DNA of 64,000 bases, taken from NCBI GenBank assembly GCA_009735695.1, contig SRSL01000001.1:1054048-1118047 (forward strand), written 5' to 3'. Under the pieces are notes generated by a model. That model was given only the letters and a program-made list of their open reading frames with translations, did not search any database and was not told the DNA's origin. The position numbers and the translations under genes were made by a program. The number at the start of each line of letters is the position of its first letter. Position 1 is the first letter of the stretch. Of the stretch, positions 43,319-52,079 are shown piece after piece. Source of the DNA: Christiangramia bathymodioli (GTDB taxonomy: Bacteria > Bacteroidota > Bacteroidia > Flavobacteriales > Flavobacteriaceae).

Positions 43319-45523
43319 ATGAGTAAAAAGAAAAAAAGGAATAATAAGTCTAAAATACAGGGAGATCTTTCTCGTAGTATTATTGATATTCTAAGAAATA
43401 ATGCCGGGAAAACCTTTAATTATAAACAAATTGCTTCTGTACTTGGGGTAAATGACGCCAGTAGCAGGAACCAGATCATAAAAAAACTGGCACAGCTTGC
43501 TGCTAAAAAACAAATTCAGGAAGTAGATCGTGGAAAATTCAAGATCGATGCTTCCAAAAATTATTATACCGGTGTGCTCGACCTAACTACCAAGGGTTAT
43601 GGGTATGTGATGGTGCCGGAACTTGCCGACGATATCTTTATAGCCAGCAAGGATCTTCACGCTGCTTTCGATGGTGATACTGTTGAAATTTATATGTATA
43701 ACCGAAGGAGGAGAAAGCGTTCTGAAGGAGAAATCACCAAAATCGTAAAACGCAAACGAACGGAATTCGTTGGAACCCTTCAGCTGAAAAAGGATTTTGG
43801 TTTTGTGGTGATAGACGATAAATCAATGTATACCGATTTCTTCGTGTCTGGCAATAAACTAAACGGTGCAACAGATGGTGATAAAGTAGTGGTAGAATTC
43901 GAGGAATGGCCAGAAAAGGCTGATTCTCCTTTTGGTAAAATAACCAGGGTTCTTGGCACTCCCGGAGAGCATCATACCGAGATTCATTCCATACTCGCTC
44001 AGTACGGGCTTCCGCATGAATTTCCAGAAGAGGTGGAAGAATTCGCGAACCAGATCGATACCAGCATAAATGAAAAGGAGATCAAAAAGCGCCGCGATAT
44101 GCGCGATATCCTCACTTTTACGATCGATCCAAAAGATGCCAAGGATTTTGATGATGCGCTTAGTTTTCAAAAACTTGAAAACGGAAATTATGAGATCGGG
44201 ATACATATAGCCGATGTTTCGCACTATGTGAAACCGGGAACCATTCTGGATGATGAGGCTTTTGAAAGAGCTACTTCGGTTTACCTCGTAGACAGGGTAG
44301 TACCCATGCTTCCGGAAATCCTTTCGAATAATGCCTGTTCATTAAGACCGAAGGAAGAAAAATTCACCTTTTCCGCTGTATTCGAGATCGATGACAATGC
44401 CCAGGTGAAGAATCAGTGGTTTGGCAGAACGGTAACTTATTCCGATGAACGCTTTGCTTATGAAGAAGCTCAGCATATTATCGAAACCGGTACAGGTACC
44501 ATTCCCGATGATGTCTCCATAAGAAAACATTCCTATACCGTTCGCGGAGCTTTGGTGGATGCCATAGTAACCCTGAACCGACTGGCAAAGAAAATGAGAA
44601 GCAGGAGAATGCGAGATGGAGCTATTTCATTTGATAAGGTTGAGGTAAAATTCAATCTTAACGAGGAAAATAATCCTACTGGTGTATTCTTTAAAACGGC
44701 CAAGGAAGCCAATAAACTTATCGAGGAATTCATGCTACTTGCCAACAGGAAGGTTGCCGAATACATAGGTAAACAGAAACCAAAAAAGACCTTTGTATAC
44801 CGATGTCATGATGAACCGGATGAGGAAAAACTGGCCGCTTTACAGAATATAGTTGGAAGATTTGGTCATAGTCTTAATCTCAAGGATCGTAAATCCACGA
44901 CTTCTTCGCTTAATAAGTTACTGGAAGATGTACAGGGCAGAAAAGAGCAGAACATGGTAGATACCCTGGCCATACGTTCCATGAGCAAGGCCTACTACGG
45001 TACCGAAAATATTGGTCACTATGGGCTGGCTTTCGATTTTTACACTCATTTTACTTCTCCAATTCGAAGATATCCAGATGTGATGGTTCACAGACTGTTG
45101 CAGCGTTACCTTGATAACCAGGATTCGGCCAATGAAGATGAATATGAAGATAAATGCCATCACAGCAGTGAAATGGAAAATCTGGCCTCTAATGCCGAAA
45201 GAGATTCCATCAAATACATGCAGGTTAAATTCATGCAGGATCACGAAGATGAAGAATTCCTTGGCGTTATCTCAGGGGTCACCGAATGGGGTATTTTTGT
45301 AGAGATCGTCGAAAATAAATGCGAAGGTATGATCAGGTTAAGAGACCTTGGCGATGACCATTATGATTATGATCCGGATGAATTCGCTGTTGTAGGCAAA
45401 CGAACCGGTAGGGTTTATACACTTGGTGACGAGGTGTACGTAAAGGTTAAAAATGCCGATCTTGTAAAGAGACATCTCGATTTTACTTTACTTGGAAGCA
45501 GGGAAGAGGTAGAAGCCGATTAA
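43319..45523 (+). CDS. rnr: Ribonuclease R
   Basis: A 734-residue exoribonuclease: a basic N-terminus and winged-helix region (about 1-85), cold-shock domains (about 85-225), the RNB catalytic domain with FTIDPKDAKDFDDALSF (the acidic cluster of RNase II/R) and LPEILSNNACSLRP, and a C-terminal S1 domain (about 640-720). It degrades structured RNA 3' to 5'. A large number of Lys at the N-terminus is usual. Confidence 0.96.
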   Translation: MSKKKKRNNKSKIQGDLSRSIIDILRNNAGKTFNYKQIASVLGVNDASSRNQIIKKLAQLAAKKQIQEVDRGKFKIDASKNYYTGVLDLTTKGYGYVMVPELADDIFIASKDLHAAFDGDTVEIYMYNRRRRKRSEGEITKIVKRKRTEFVGTLQLKKDFGFVVIDDKSMYTDFFVSGNKLNGATDGDKVVVEFEEWPEKADSPFGKITRVLGTPGEHHTEIHSILAQYGLPHEFPEEVEEFANQIDTSINEKEIKKRRDMRDILTFTIDPKDAKDFDDALSFQKLENGNYEIGIHIADVSHYVKPGTILDDEAFERATSVYLVDRVVPMLPEILSNNACSLRPKEEKFTFSAVFEIDDNAQVKNQWFGRTVTYSDERFAYEEAQHIIETGTGTIPDDVSIRKHSYTVRGALVDAIVTLNRLAKKMRSRRMRDGAISFDKVEVKFNLNEENNPTGVFFKTAKEANKLIEEFMLLANRKVAEYIGKQKPKKTFVYRCHDEPDEEKLAALQNIVGRFGHSLNLKDRKSTTSSLNKLLEDVQGRKEQNMVDTLAIRSMSKAYYGTENIGHYGLAFDFYTHFTSPIRRYPDVMVHRLLQRYLDNQDSANEDEYEDKCHHSSEMENLASNAERDSIKYMQVKFMQDHEDEEFLGVISGVTEWGIFVEIVENKCEGMIRLRDLGDDHYDYDPDEFAVVGKRTGRVYTLGDEVYVKVKNADLVKRHLDFTLLGSREEVEAD

Positions 45524-45597
45524 TTACAACTGGAAACTAAAATTGCTCTTTCTTAATTAGAATGTTCTGGTAAGAATATGTAATTTTTCAAAAAGCT

Positions 45598-45605
45598 TAC
45601 ATTTG
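45598..45605 (+). promoter_or_regulatory. -7 promoter element of the LysE-type gene
   Basis: TACATTTG is an exact TAnnTTTG match, 17 bp before the ATG at 45623. Confidence 0.5.
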
Positions 45606-45622
45606 TAAAACATGCTTGGTCT

Positions 45623-46354
45623 ATGCTACAGGACATATTAGCTGGTTTACCCCTTGGTTTCTTTTTGGCTTTTCTGCTTGGGCCTGTTTTCTTCGTATTG
45701 TTGGAAACAGCTGCTATTAAAGGCTTTAGAGCGGCTATTTCTTTTGATCTGGGAGTGATTCTTGCCGATATTGTATTCCTGTTTATCGCATATTTTAGTA
45801 CCACCAAACTGCTGAACCGGATCAAGGATGATCCGGCTCTTTTTATTTTCGGGGGAATGATACTTGCGACTTACGGGTTCATGAGTTTTTTACAAACCAG
45901 GAGATCTATCCAAACCGAAGAAGACAGGCCTGAAATAAGAAAGCTGGGTAAAAGCGATTATTTTGGGCTATTTGCAAAGGGTTTCCTGCTAAATTTCATC
46001 AACATCGGGGTTCTGGGTTTCTGGCTGGGAGTAATCATCGTATTTGGCCCTAAAATGGATATGGAGCAAAACAGGATCGCAGTTTTCTTTGCCGCTGTTC
46101 TTATTACGTATCTAATCGTTGATGTAATTAAGATCCTGCTGGCCAAAAAGCTGAACAGGAAACTTACCCCAAACCGAATCTATTTCATGAAAAAAGGAAT
46201 CAGCATTCTTATGGTTGTATTTGGGGTGGTATTGATCTTCCAGGGAGCCTTTCCAAACCAAGCAGGGGAGATCAGGGACCAATTGGAAGAGATCACTCCA
46301 AATGATTCGCTTATCGGTAATCTTCAGGATAAGCTTCTGCAAAGTGACAATTAA
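45623..46354 (+). CDS. LysE/RhtB-family exporter
   Basis: A 243-residue membrane protein with six hydrophobic segments and the family start GLPLGFFLAFLLGPVFFVLL, then KGFLLNFINIGVLGFWLGVI. Members export amino acids and related compounds; the cargo is unknown. A polar C-terminal tail (about 215-243) follows the last helix. Confidence 0.9.
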   Translation: MLQDILAGLPLGFFLAFLLGPVFFVLLETAAIKGFRAAISFDLGVILADIVFLFIAYFSTTKLLNRIKDDPALFIFGGMILATYGFMSFLQTRRSIQTEEDRPEIRKLGKSDYFGLFAKGFLLNFINIGVLGFWLGVIIVFGPKMDMEQNRIAVFFAAVLITYLIVDVIKILLAKKLNRKLTPNRIYFMKKGISILMVVFGVVLIFQGAFPNQAGEIRDQLEEITPNDSLIGNLQDKLLQSDN

Positions 46355-46380
46355 TCCATCGGTTTTTATTGAATTATTTT

Positions 46381-46423
46381 CGAGCGTCCCGAAACTTCGG
46401 GAGAACCGCTGTGTAAGATTTTG
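46381..46423 (-). pseudogene. Degenerate tRNA-Cys 3'-half remnant
   Basis: CGAGCG (46381-46386) and GAACCGCTGTGTAAGATTTTG (46403-46423; shown as 21 bases split GAACCGCTGT + GTAAGATTTTG) match the T-arm-to-anticodon part of the adjacent tRNA-Cys (18 of 21 in the second block), but are separated by an inserted hairpin TCCCGAAACTTCGGGA. It cannot fold as a tRNA. Confidence 0.6.
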
Positions 46424-46433
46424 TTTAAAAATA

Positions 46434-46464
46434 AAAAAGCTCCCAGTAAAACTGGAAGCTTTTT
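46434..46464. terminator. Bidirectional terminator between the LysE-type gene and tRNA-Cys
   Basis: AAAAAGCTCCCAG and CTGGAAGCTTTTT pair over 13 positions with one mismatch and a 5-nt loop; T runs occur on both strands. Confidence 0.8.
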
Positions 46465-46465
46465 G

Positions 46466-46536
46466 AGGCATCGAGCGGATTCGAACCGCTGTACAAGGTT
46501 TTGCAGACCTCTGCCTAGCCACTCGGCCACGATGCC
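46466..46536 (-). tRNA. tRNA-Cys (anticodon GCA)
   Basis: The minus strand gives a 71-nt cloverleaf: acceptor GGCATCG/CGATGCC with discriminator U, a D-arm, anticodon stem GAGGT/ACCTT with loop CTGCAAA (anticodon GCA), and a T-arm GCGG-TTCGAAT-CCGC. The CCA end is not encoded. Discriminator U73 and GCA are both identity elements for cysteine. Confidence 0.95.
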
Positions 46537-46587
46537 CTAATCAGGGTTGGCAAATGTAATAAAAATTTTAAGTTTCAAAACTAAAAT

Positions 46588-46944
46588 CTACCGAGTTTTA
46601 GTCCGGCTAACCGTAACCATGGCCACATTACCTCCAATAGGCGGATTTATTTTCGAAACATCAACCCTGGCCTTCTGAACCATGATCAATTCGTCCATGA
46701 TGCGCTTCAGGATACGTTCGGCTACATTTTCCAGTAGTTTCGAACGTATGGCCATTTCCTGCTTCACGATCCTGTTTAAATGTACATAATCTACCGTATC
46801 GATCAGCTTGTCGGTTTTTGCAGAATGAGAAAGATCGGCATAAACCTTCAGGTCTACGCGGTAATCACTTCCTATTTTCCCTTCTTCATCCAGGCAGCCA
46901 TGGTATGCAAAAACCTTGATGTTCTTTAATTTGATAACTCCCAA
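46588..46944 (-). CDS. folB: Dihydroneopterin aldolase
   Basis: A 118-residue tunnelling-fold protein. The start is best placed at TTG 46944 (MGVIKLKNIKVFAYHGCLDE), which matches the family's length; an upstream TTG at 46962 lies in an exact -7 box. Core features are YHGCLDEEGKIGSDYRVDL, the catalytic region HLNRIVKQEMAIRSKLLENVAERI and the C-terminal KINPPIGGNVAMVTV. It makes the pterin precursor of folate. Confidence 0.92.
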   Translation of the reverse strand: MGVIKLKNIKVFAYHGCLDEEGKIGSDYRVDLKVYADLSHSAKTDKLIDTVDYVHLNRIVKQEMAIRSKLLENVAERILKRIMDELIMVQKARVDVSKINPPIGGNVAMVTVSRTKTR

Positions 46945-46959
46945 AACAAATTTTTTTTT

Positions 46960-46967
46960 CAAAAATA
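46960..46967 (-). promoter_or_regulatory. -7 promoter element of folB
   Basis: On the minus strand TATTTTTG, an exact TAnnTTTG match, 15 bp before the preferred TTG start. Confidence 0.4.
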
Positions 46968-46971
46968 TCCT

Positions 46972-47730
46972 TTAAAATTGTTTTTTCGGTGTTTCACCGA
47001 CTACAAGTTTCAAACTATCCAGATAATCCTTCCTATTCGCTATCAGGAAAATCGTATATAGCTTTTGAGAATCTGGTTTAAGTTGAATATTGGAAACCGG
47101 GATCTTATTTCCCTTAAGACTCCAGGAAATTTCCTGTTTCTCCGGCGGTATCGTAATATTTTTACTGGCTTTAGGGTAGGAGGAAGAGGACTTAAAGACC
47201 TGTTTATTTTCCTGTTTAGACTCGCCGCTTAAACTTGCAACGCCAGGAGCAAGATGAACCCACCTGATCTTCGCCTCGTTAGTTCCTACTTCAAATTCAT
47301 CATTCAGCACTCTCATTTGAGGGAGATAGGCGTTGGGATAGATTGCCTCCTCACCTTCAACGATCTCGTGAAGCCGCATGCTGGAAGAAAGTTCATTGGT
47401 CTTATGACCGGGTTTGAGGATTCCATTCAGGATCAACGTATACATTCCACTGCTACCAATGCCCAGTTCTTCTTCAAGGATCACATGATTTTCTGAAGTT
47501 ACTTCTACCTTGTAAACTCCTGAAGGCAGATCCTGGTAGTCGCTTAGTTCAGCATAATTCAGTTTTTTCTGAAGTTTTTTTTCATCTTTTTTCTGAAAAC
47601 TGATCTCAACAGGCTTATCTGAAAAAATAAACTGACCAATGCGTAGCCTGGAGGTTTTTTCCGAAGAATTTGAACAACCAGAAACGATCAAAATCAGCAG
47701 AAGAACACAGGTGATTTTAATTCTCGTCAT
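46972..47730 (-). CDS. DUF4397-like lipoprotein of unknown function
   Basis: A 252-residue lipoprotein from ATG 47730 (MTRIKITCVLLLILIVSGC, Cys19); ATG codons upstream in frame would spoil the signal peptide. Two beta-sandwich-like halves are suggested by LRIGQFIFSDKPVEISF and IRWVHLAPGVASLSG, resembling DUF4397 proteins. No catalytic motif is visible. Its start overlaps the end of the broken permease by 14 bp, so translation may have been coupled to it. Confidence 0.7.
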   Translation of the reverse strand: MTRIKITCVLLLILIVSGCSNSSEKTSRLRIGQFIFSDKPVEISFQKKDEKKLQKKLNYAELSDYQDLPSGVYKVEVTSENHVILEEELGIGSSGMYTLILNGILKPGHKTNELSSSMRLHEIVEGEEAIYPNAYLPQMRVLNDEFEVGTNEAKIRWVHLAPGVASLSGESKQENKQVFKSSSSYPKASKNITIPPEKQEISWSLKGNKIPVSNIQLKPDSQKLYTIFLIANRKDYLDSLKLVVGETPKKQF

Positions 47731-49012
47731 CATCATCTTGATTTTGGTTAGCATTTTCCTTTTTTCTAAGTAAGTAAGGCCTGCCAAGTATTATAAGTAA
47801 TACCAGCCCCAGTATTCCGCCAAGAGCGATGGGTTTGGAGATGATGAGCCTGAAGATGAGAGCGAGGCCTACCAAAATTCCTATGACCATTCCTAACACA
47901 GGGATCCATTTTCGTTTGTTTGATTCTCGAAAAGCGATCTAGTTAACGATCCCGAAAGTGAATAGAAAGGCTAAACTGGCAGCCTCTACCAAAGAGCTTA
48001 AGGAACCAATTATGGCAAGAATTCCTGCCAGACTGCCGATGAAAATTATAGATCGATCTGGTACATCATTGGAATTGGTATGATTGAACCAGGAAGGTAA
48101 TTCATTTTGGGATGCTATCCTTTTCGCAAGATTGGCGGTAGAGAACAGGGTGGAATTAATGGCCGCTGCGGTAGCAAAACCGGCAGCGATGGTCATGATG
48201 ATTAGCCCAGTGGTACCAAAAGCCGTTTTTGCGGCTATCGAAAGTGCGATCTGTTTAAAACTGATCATGGAAATGGCACCTCCTATTATGGTCGCCCCTA
48301 TAGATACCAAAGCATACAGTAGAACCACGAAAATTACCGCACTTATCAGGGTAGGCATAAAGCTCTTTTCCGGGTTTTCGATCTTGTCGTATTCATAAGT
48401 AAGCAACTGGAAACCTTCATACGCCATGAAAATTGCTGCTCCTCCAAATAAACTTGACCAAACGGGCCGTGGATTTATTCCGGCAGTGAGTTGAGATACG
48501 TCCCAATGCACGGCTCCGTATATCCCCAATGCAAGCAAAACCAGTAAATTAACCGAAACTATGACGATCTCTACCTTGGTTAATTTTCCTACTCCAGCCA
48601 GATTAAGTAAAATTAGACCGGCCACGATACCTGCTGCCAGTAATCTCATTAGTAACGGATCACCATGAAAGGCAAAGGAAAGATAATGTCCAAAAGCATA
48701 GGCATATACCGAAATGGTTAGAATATAGCCCACGATAAGAAGCCAGCTGAGATTACCTGCCATTTTCTTATCGTTAACTTTTTCCAGGAAGACGAATGCA
48801 CCGCCTTCTTCATGAAATTTATTGGTTAAAAAAACGTAGCTGTAGGCCGAGGGGATTGCTATTAATCCGGTTATGATGAATGCCAGCCAGGTCCATTGAG
48901 CTGACACGGCGATCACTACTCCAAGAACAGTGTAAATTCCGCCTCCAACCATCCCACCGGCGGCCAGTGCCCATATGGAAGCAGGCTTTAATGAGGATGA
49001 ACTGTCTGCCAT
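47717..49012 (-). pseudogene. APC-family amino-acid permease interrupted by an in-frame amber codon
   Basis: Reading from ATG 49012, 357 codons of an APC permease (GGMVGGGIYTVLGVVIAVSA, about ten membrane segments) end at TAG 47939-47941 in the sequence FLFTFGIVN-stop-IAFRESNKRKW. The same frame then stays open for 73 more codons with two further membrane segments, ending in a polar RKKENANQNQDDDDEN tail. The joined product of 431 residues is the normal size for the family, so a single TTG-to-TAG (or similar) change is the simplest reading. The 357-residue product lacks the last helices. Confidence 0.85.
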
Positions 49013-49207
49013 AATTGAATATTGATTTTTGCAGTTTTCATTCCGAAACAGAAGAAAATAGGTTGATTTATGAATTCAAATTAGTAAATCATCAAAAGGA
49101 CTAAAAAATCCAGCCCTTTCTTTAGCGATATTTTAACTGAAGAATTCCTATATGTTAGAATTATTAAGCTTTATGAGCTTGTAGTATGCAGTGGACTTAA
49201 AATTTGA

Positions 49208-49215
49208 TAAATTTG
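49208..49215 (+). promoter_or_regulatory. -7 promoter element of glnS
   Basis: TAAATTTG is an exact TAnnTTTG match 20 bp before ATG 49236; it lies inside the frame of a possible upstream start (49191), which argues for the downstream ATG. Confidence 0.5.
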
Positions 49216-49235
49216 CGCTTTATTTAAAATCAGTT

Positions 49236-50915
49236 ATGGCCGAAGGAAAAAAATCGCTCAATTTTATCGAGCAAATCATAGAGGAAGATCTGCAAAAAGA
49301 CTATAAAAAGGAAAATCTTAAGTTTCGTTTTCCTCCTGAACCCAATGGATATCTTCATATTGGGCATGCATCTTCGATTTGCCTGAATTTCGGACTTGGA
49401 GAAACCTATGAGGCTCCTGTAAATCTTCGGTTTGATGATACCAACCCTATGAAGGAAGAACAGGAATATGTAGACGCCATCAAAAGGGATGTAGAGTGGT
49501 TAGGATTTAAATGGGCGAAAGAATGTTATGCTTCCGATTATTTTCAGCAGCTATATGACTGGGCGGTGGAAATGATCAAAAATGGTGATGCCTATGTGGA
49601 TAGCCAGACTTCTGAAGAAATAGCTGAACAGAAAGGAACCCCTACCCAACCGGGTAAGGAAAGTCCATATAGAAATCGATCTGTAGAGGAGAATCTGGAT
49701 CTTTTCGAAAAGATGAAGAATGGAGAAACTCCCGAGAGAGGGCACGTTCTAAGGGCAAAAATTGATATGACATCACCTAATATGCTAATGAGAGACCCGG
49801 TGATGTACAGGTGTTTACATAAGGATCATCACAGAACCGGTAGTGACTGGAAGATCTATCCCATGTACGACTGGGCTCACGGTCAAAGTGATTTTATAGA
49901 ACAGGTTTCACATTCGTTCTGTACGCTGGAGTTTCTTCCGCATAGAGAATTATATAACTGGTTTATTGATAAAGTAAGCAAACCGGGTGAATTTGAACCC
50001 AAACAAAGGGAATTTGCCAGGAGAAATTTAAGTCATACCGTGGTAAGCAAGCGTAAATTGCTGCAACTGGTTGAAAAAGGCATCGTACAATCATGGGACG
50101 ATCCCAGGATGCCAACCATTTCGGGATTGAGAAGAAGAGGTTATACACCGGAGTCGATTCGCAAATTCGCCGATTCTATTGGAGTAGGGAAGAGGGAGAA
50201 CCTTATCGATGTAGCCCATCTTGAATTTTGTGCCCGGGAAGATCTTAACAAAGTAGCTCCAAGAGTAATGGGAGTTTTGGATCCGGTAAAACTGGTTATT
50301 ACCAATTATCCTGAAGGAGAAGAGGAGTGGCTGGAAGCCGAAAACAATCCTGAGGATGAATCGGCAGGAAGCAGAAAAGTTCCTTTCTCTCGTGAGCTAT
50401 ATATCGAACAGGAAGATTTTAAAGAAAGTGCCAATCGCAAATTCTTCAGATTAACTCTTGGTAAAGAAGTACGACTTAAAAATGCCTATATTATCAAAGG
50501 TGAGGATGTGGTGAAGGACGACGAGGGAAATATCATTGAAATTCATTGTACTTACGATCCAAAGAGTAAAAGTGGTAGCGGTACCGAAGAATCTCTCAGA
50601 AAGGTAAAGGGAACCCTTCACTGGGTTTCGGTTAAACACGCCCTTGAAGCCGAGGTGAGACTTTATGACCGGTTGTTCACTGAAGAAACTCCTGATACCA
50701 TTAAAGACAGGGATTTCCTTGAATTCATCAATCCGGAATCTCTAAAAGTAGTTACCGGTTATGTGGAGCCTAGCTTAAAAGATGCCAGGGTTCAGGATAA
50801 GGTTCAGTTCCAGAGAATAGGTTATTTCTGCCTGGATAAGGATAGTACCGATTCCAAACTAGTATTTAACCGGACGGTAGGGCTTAGAGATTCGTGGGCT
50901 AAGATTAAGAATTAG
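49236..50915 (+). CDS. glnS: Glutaminyl-tRNA synthetase
   Basis: A 559-residue class I synthetase from ATG 49236 (MAEGKKSLNFIEQIIEED). The HIGH motif is FPPEPNGYLHIGHASSICLN and the KMSKS equivalent is VVSKRKLLQLVEKG; the GlnRS-specific DDTNPMKEEQEYVDAI and the beta-barrel anticodon-binding region (about 345-550) are present. The organism therefore charges tRNA-Gln directly. Confidence 0.97.
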   Translation: MAEGKKSLNFIEQIIEEDLQKDYKKENLKFRFPPEPNGYLHIGHASSICLNFGLGETYEAPVNLRFDDTNPMKEEQEYVDAIKRDVEWLGFKWAKECYASDYFQQLYDWAVEMIKNGDAYVDSQTSEEIAEQKGTPTQPGKESPYRNRSVEENLDLFEKMKNGETPERGHVLRAKIDMTSPNMLMRDPVMYRCLHKDHHRTGSDWKIYPMYDWAHGQSDFIEQVSHSFCTLEFLPHRELYNWFIDKVSKPGEFEPKQREFARRNLSHTVVSKRKLLQLVEKGIVQSWDDPRMPTISGLRRRGYTPESIRKFADSIGVGKRENLIDVAHLEFCAREDLNKVAPRVMGVLDPVKLVITNYPEGEEEWLEAENNPEDESAGSRKVPFSRELYIEQEDFKESANRKFFRLTLGKEVRLKNAYIIKGEDVVKDDEGNIIEIHCTYDPKSKSGSGTEESLRKVKGTLHWVSVKHALEAEVRLYDRLFTEETPDTIKDRDFLEFINPESLKVVTGYVEPSLKDARVQDKVQFQRIGYFCLDKDSTDSKLVFNRTVGLRDSWAKIKN

Positions 50916-50966
50916 GATTTCCTTAAGTTCTCTTTAAGAATAATTTAGCATAGGATTTTAACATAT

Positions 50967-50984
50967 TAACCGGTTATTAACAAG
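50967..50984. repeat. Motif shared with the rpiB upstream spacer
   Basis: TAACCGGTTATTAACAAG differs from 42373-42390 at one base. It lies 20 bp upstream of the ytxH -7 element, a good place for an activator or alternative -33 region. Confidence 0.5.
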
Positions 50985-51003
50985 CAGAGGTATTGGCTTC
51001 TAT

Positions 51004-51011
51004 TATCTTTG
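51004..51011 (+). promoter_or_regulatory. -7 promoter element of the ytxH operon
   Basis: TATCTTTG is an exact TAnnTTTG match, 43 bp before the ATG at 51055. Confidence 0.55.
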
Positions 51012-51054
51012 ATCGAAACAACTGTTTAATCAATAACTTAAATCTCAAAATCGT

Positions 51055-51429
51055 ATGGCAAATACAGGAAATACTCTTTTAGCATTAATCACGGGAGCTG
51101 CGATAGGTGCAGGCTTAGGCTTGCTTTATGCTCCAGATACAGGTGAAAATACCCGTAACAAGCTAAAGAAAGACGCTCAGGATGCGCAGGATAAGTTGAA
51201 TAAGCGCTACCAGGAAACTTCTTCCAATCTGAGCCAAAAAGCCAAAAAAGCAAGGCTGGATTTTGAACACAGGCTGGAAGAAACGCTAAATTCAGCAAGT
51301 CACAAGGCAGATGATATTTTGGTGGCGATGGAGAATAAACTTGAGGAATTGCGCAAGCAAAACGCTAAATTGCAGAAAGAGAAATCAGGCAAATCCTCTG
51401 GCAGTAAACCAGATCAGGCCGTAGTATAA
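51055..51429 (+). CDS. YtxH-domain membrane protein
   Basis: A 124-residue protein with the YtxH start TLLALITGAAIGAGLGLLYA (one hydrophobic, Gly-rich span) and the family tail APDTGENTRNKLKKDAQDA, followed by a charged coiled-coil. YtxH proteins are small, often stress-induced envelope proteins. It begins a three-gene operon (9-bp gap to the next gene, then a 4-bp overlap). Confidence 0.88.
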   Translation: MANTGNTLLALITGAAIGAGLGLLYAPDTGENTRNKLKKDAQDAQDKLNKRYQETSSNLSQKAKKARLDFEHRLEETLNSASHKADDILVAMENKLEELRKQNAKLQKEKSGKSSGSKPDQAVV

Positions 51430-51438
51430 CCTTACTAT

Positions 51439-51801
51439 ATGGCATTTGAAAAGTTATCTCACAGCATTCAGGAATTAAATGAAAATGTTCAGGCATTGGT
51501 TCAAAGCAATGCCGAATATTATAAACTAAAAGCCTTTAAATCTGGAATGAAGGGAGCCACTTCCCTTGTCCTTATTTTACTGGTTGGTTTTTTCGTAATC
51601 TTTGCTGTGATGTTGCTTTCAGTAGCTTTAGCTATAGTGATAAGTGAGGCTATAGGTAGCCCAAGTTCAGGTTATTTTATAGTTGGCGGATTTTACCTCC
51701 TGGTGGGAATACTCATTTTCATCTTTGGTAAAGGTCCGATCGAAAAACTGATGCTTACCAAAATTTCAAAATCTGTTTTTAAAGAAAGCAATGACTTATG
51801 A
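51439..51801 (+). CDS. Phage-holin-X-like two-span membrane protein
   Basis: A 120-residue protein with an amphipathic N-terminal helix (about 5-30) and two membrane segments (about 38-65 and 75-98), the layout of the holin-X/DUF1469 family. Despite the family name there is no phage gene nearby. It is in the YtxH operon. Confidence 0.7.
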   Translation: MAFEKLSHSIQELNENVQALVQSNAEYYKLKAFKSGMKGATSLVLILLVGFFVIFAVMLLSVALAIVISEAIGSPSSGYFIVGGFYLLVGILIFIFGKGPIEKLMLTKISKSVFKESNDL

Positions 51802-52028
51802 GAACCTATAGCTCTTTTGAAGAAATTGATAAGGACCTGAAGATCCTGAAACTCCAGACCGAAATTGATAAGGAAGAGATCAAACTGAGCATGGATAAGG
51901 TGAAGAGCGGAATGTCTCCTGTTTCCTTGATAGGAAGCGCGGTAACCTCTATCGTTCAAAAGGCAATTGTTCTAAAAGCAGTGACCAAGATCTTTGGTAT
52001 CAAGAAATTATCAGGAAAAAGAAAATAA
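51798..52028 (+). CDS. Small basic protein of unknown function in the ytxH operon
   Basis: A 76-residue protein: a charged helix (FEEIDKDLKILKLQTEIDKE) followed by a mildly hydrophobic C-terminal half (VSLIGSAVTSIVQKAIVLKA) and a KKLSGKRK end. It overlaps the previous gene by 4 bp (ATGA), so it is translated with it. No family is firmly recognised. Confidence 0.7.
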   Translation: MRTYSSFEEIDKDLKILKLQTEIDKEEIKLSMDKVKSGMSPVSLIGSAVTSIVQKAIVLKAVTKIFGIKKLSGKRK

Positions 52029-52053
52029 AATTTAACATTGAATCGAGGAGAAG

Positions 52054-52079
52054 GCCCATATTCAATATGGGCTTTTTTT
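52054..52079 (+). terminator. Terminator of the ytxH operon
   Basis: GCCCATATT and AATATGGGC form an 7- to 9-bp stem around a short loop, followed by seven T. It overlaps the last bases of the convergent SPFH gene. Confidence 0.85.

Noticed and set aside
47717-47899. A separate small two-span membrane protein of 60 residues
   Set aside because: It continues the frame of the permease across the TAG and encodes its last helices; it is the tail of that gene.
51439-51801. Phage remnant, because of a holin-like protein
   Set aside because: No other phage gene is near; this family is common in non-phage stress operons.
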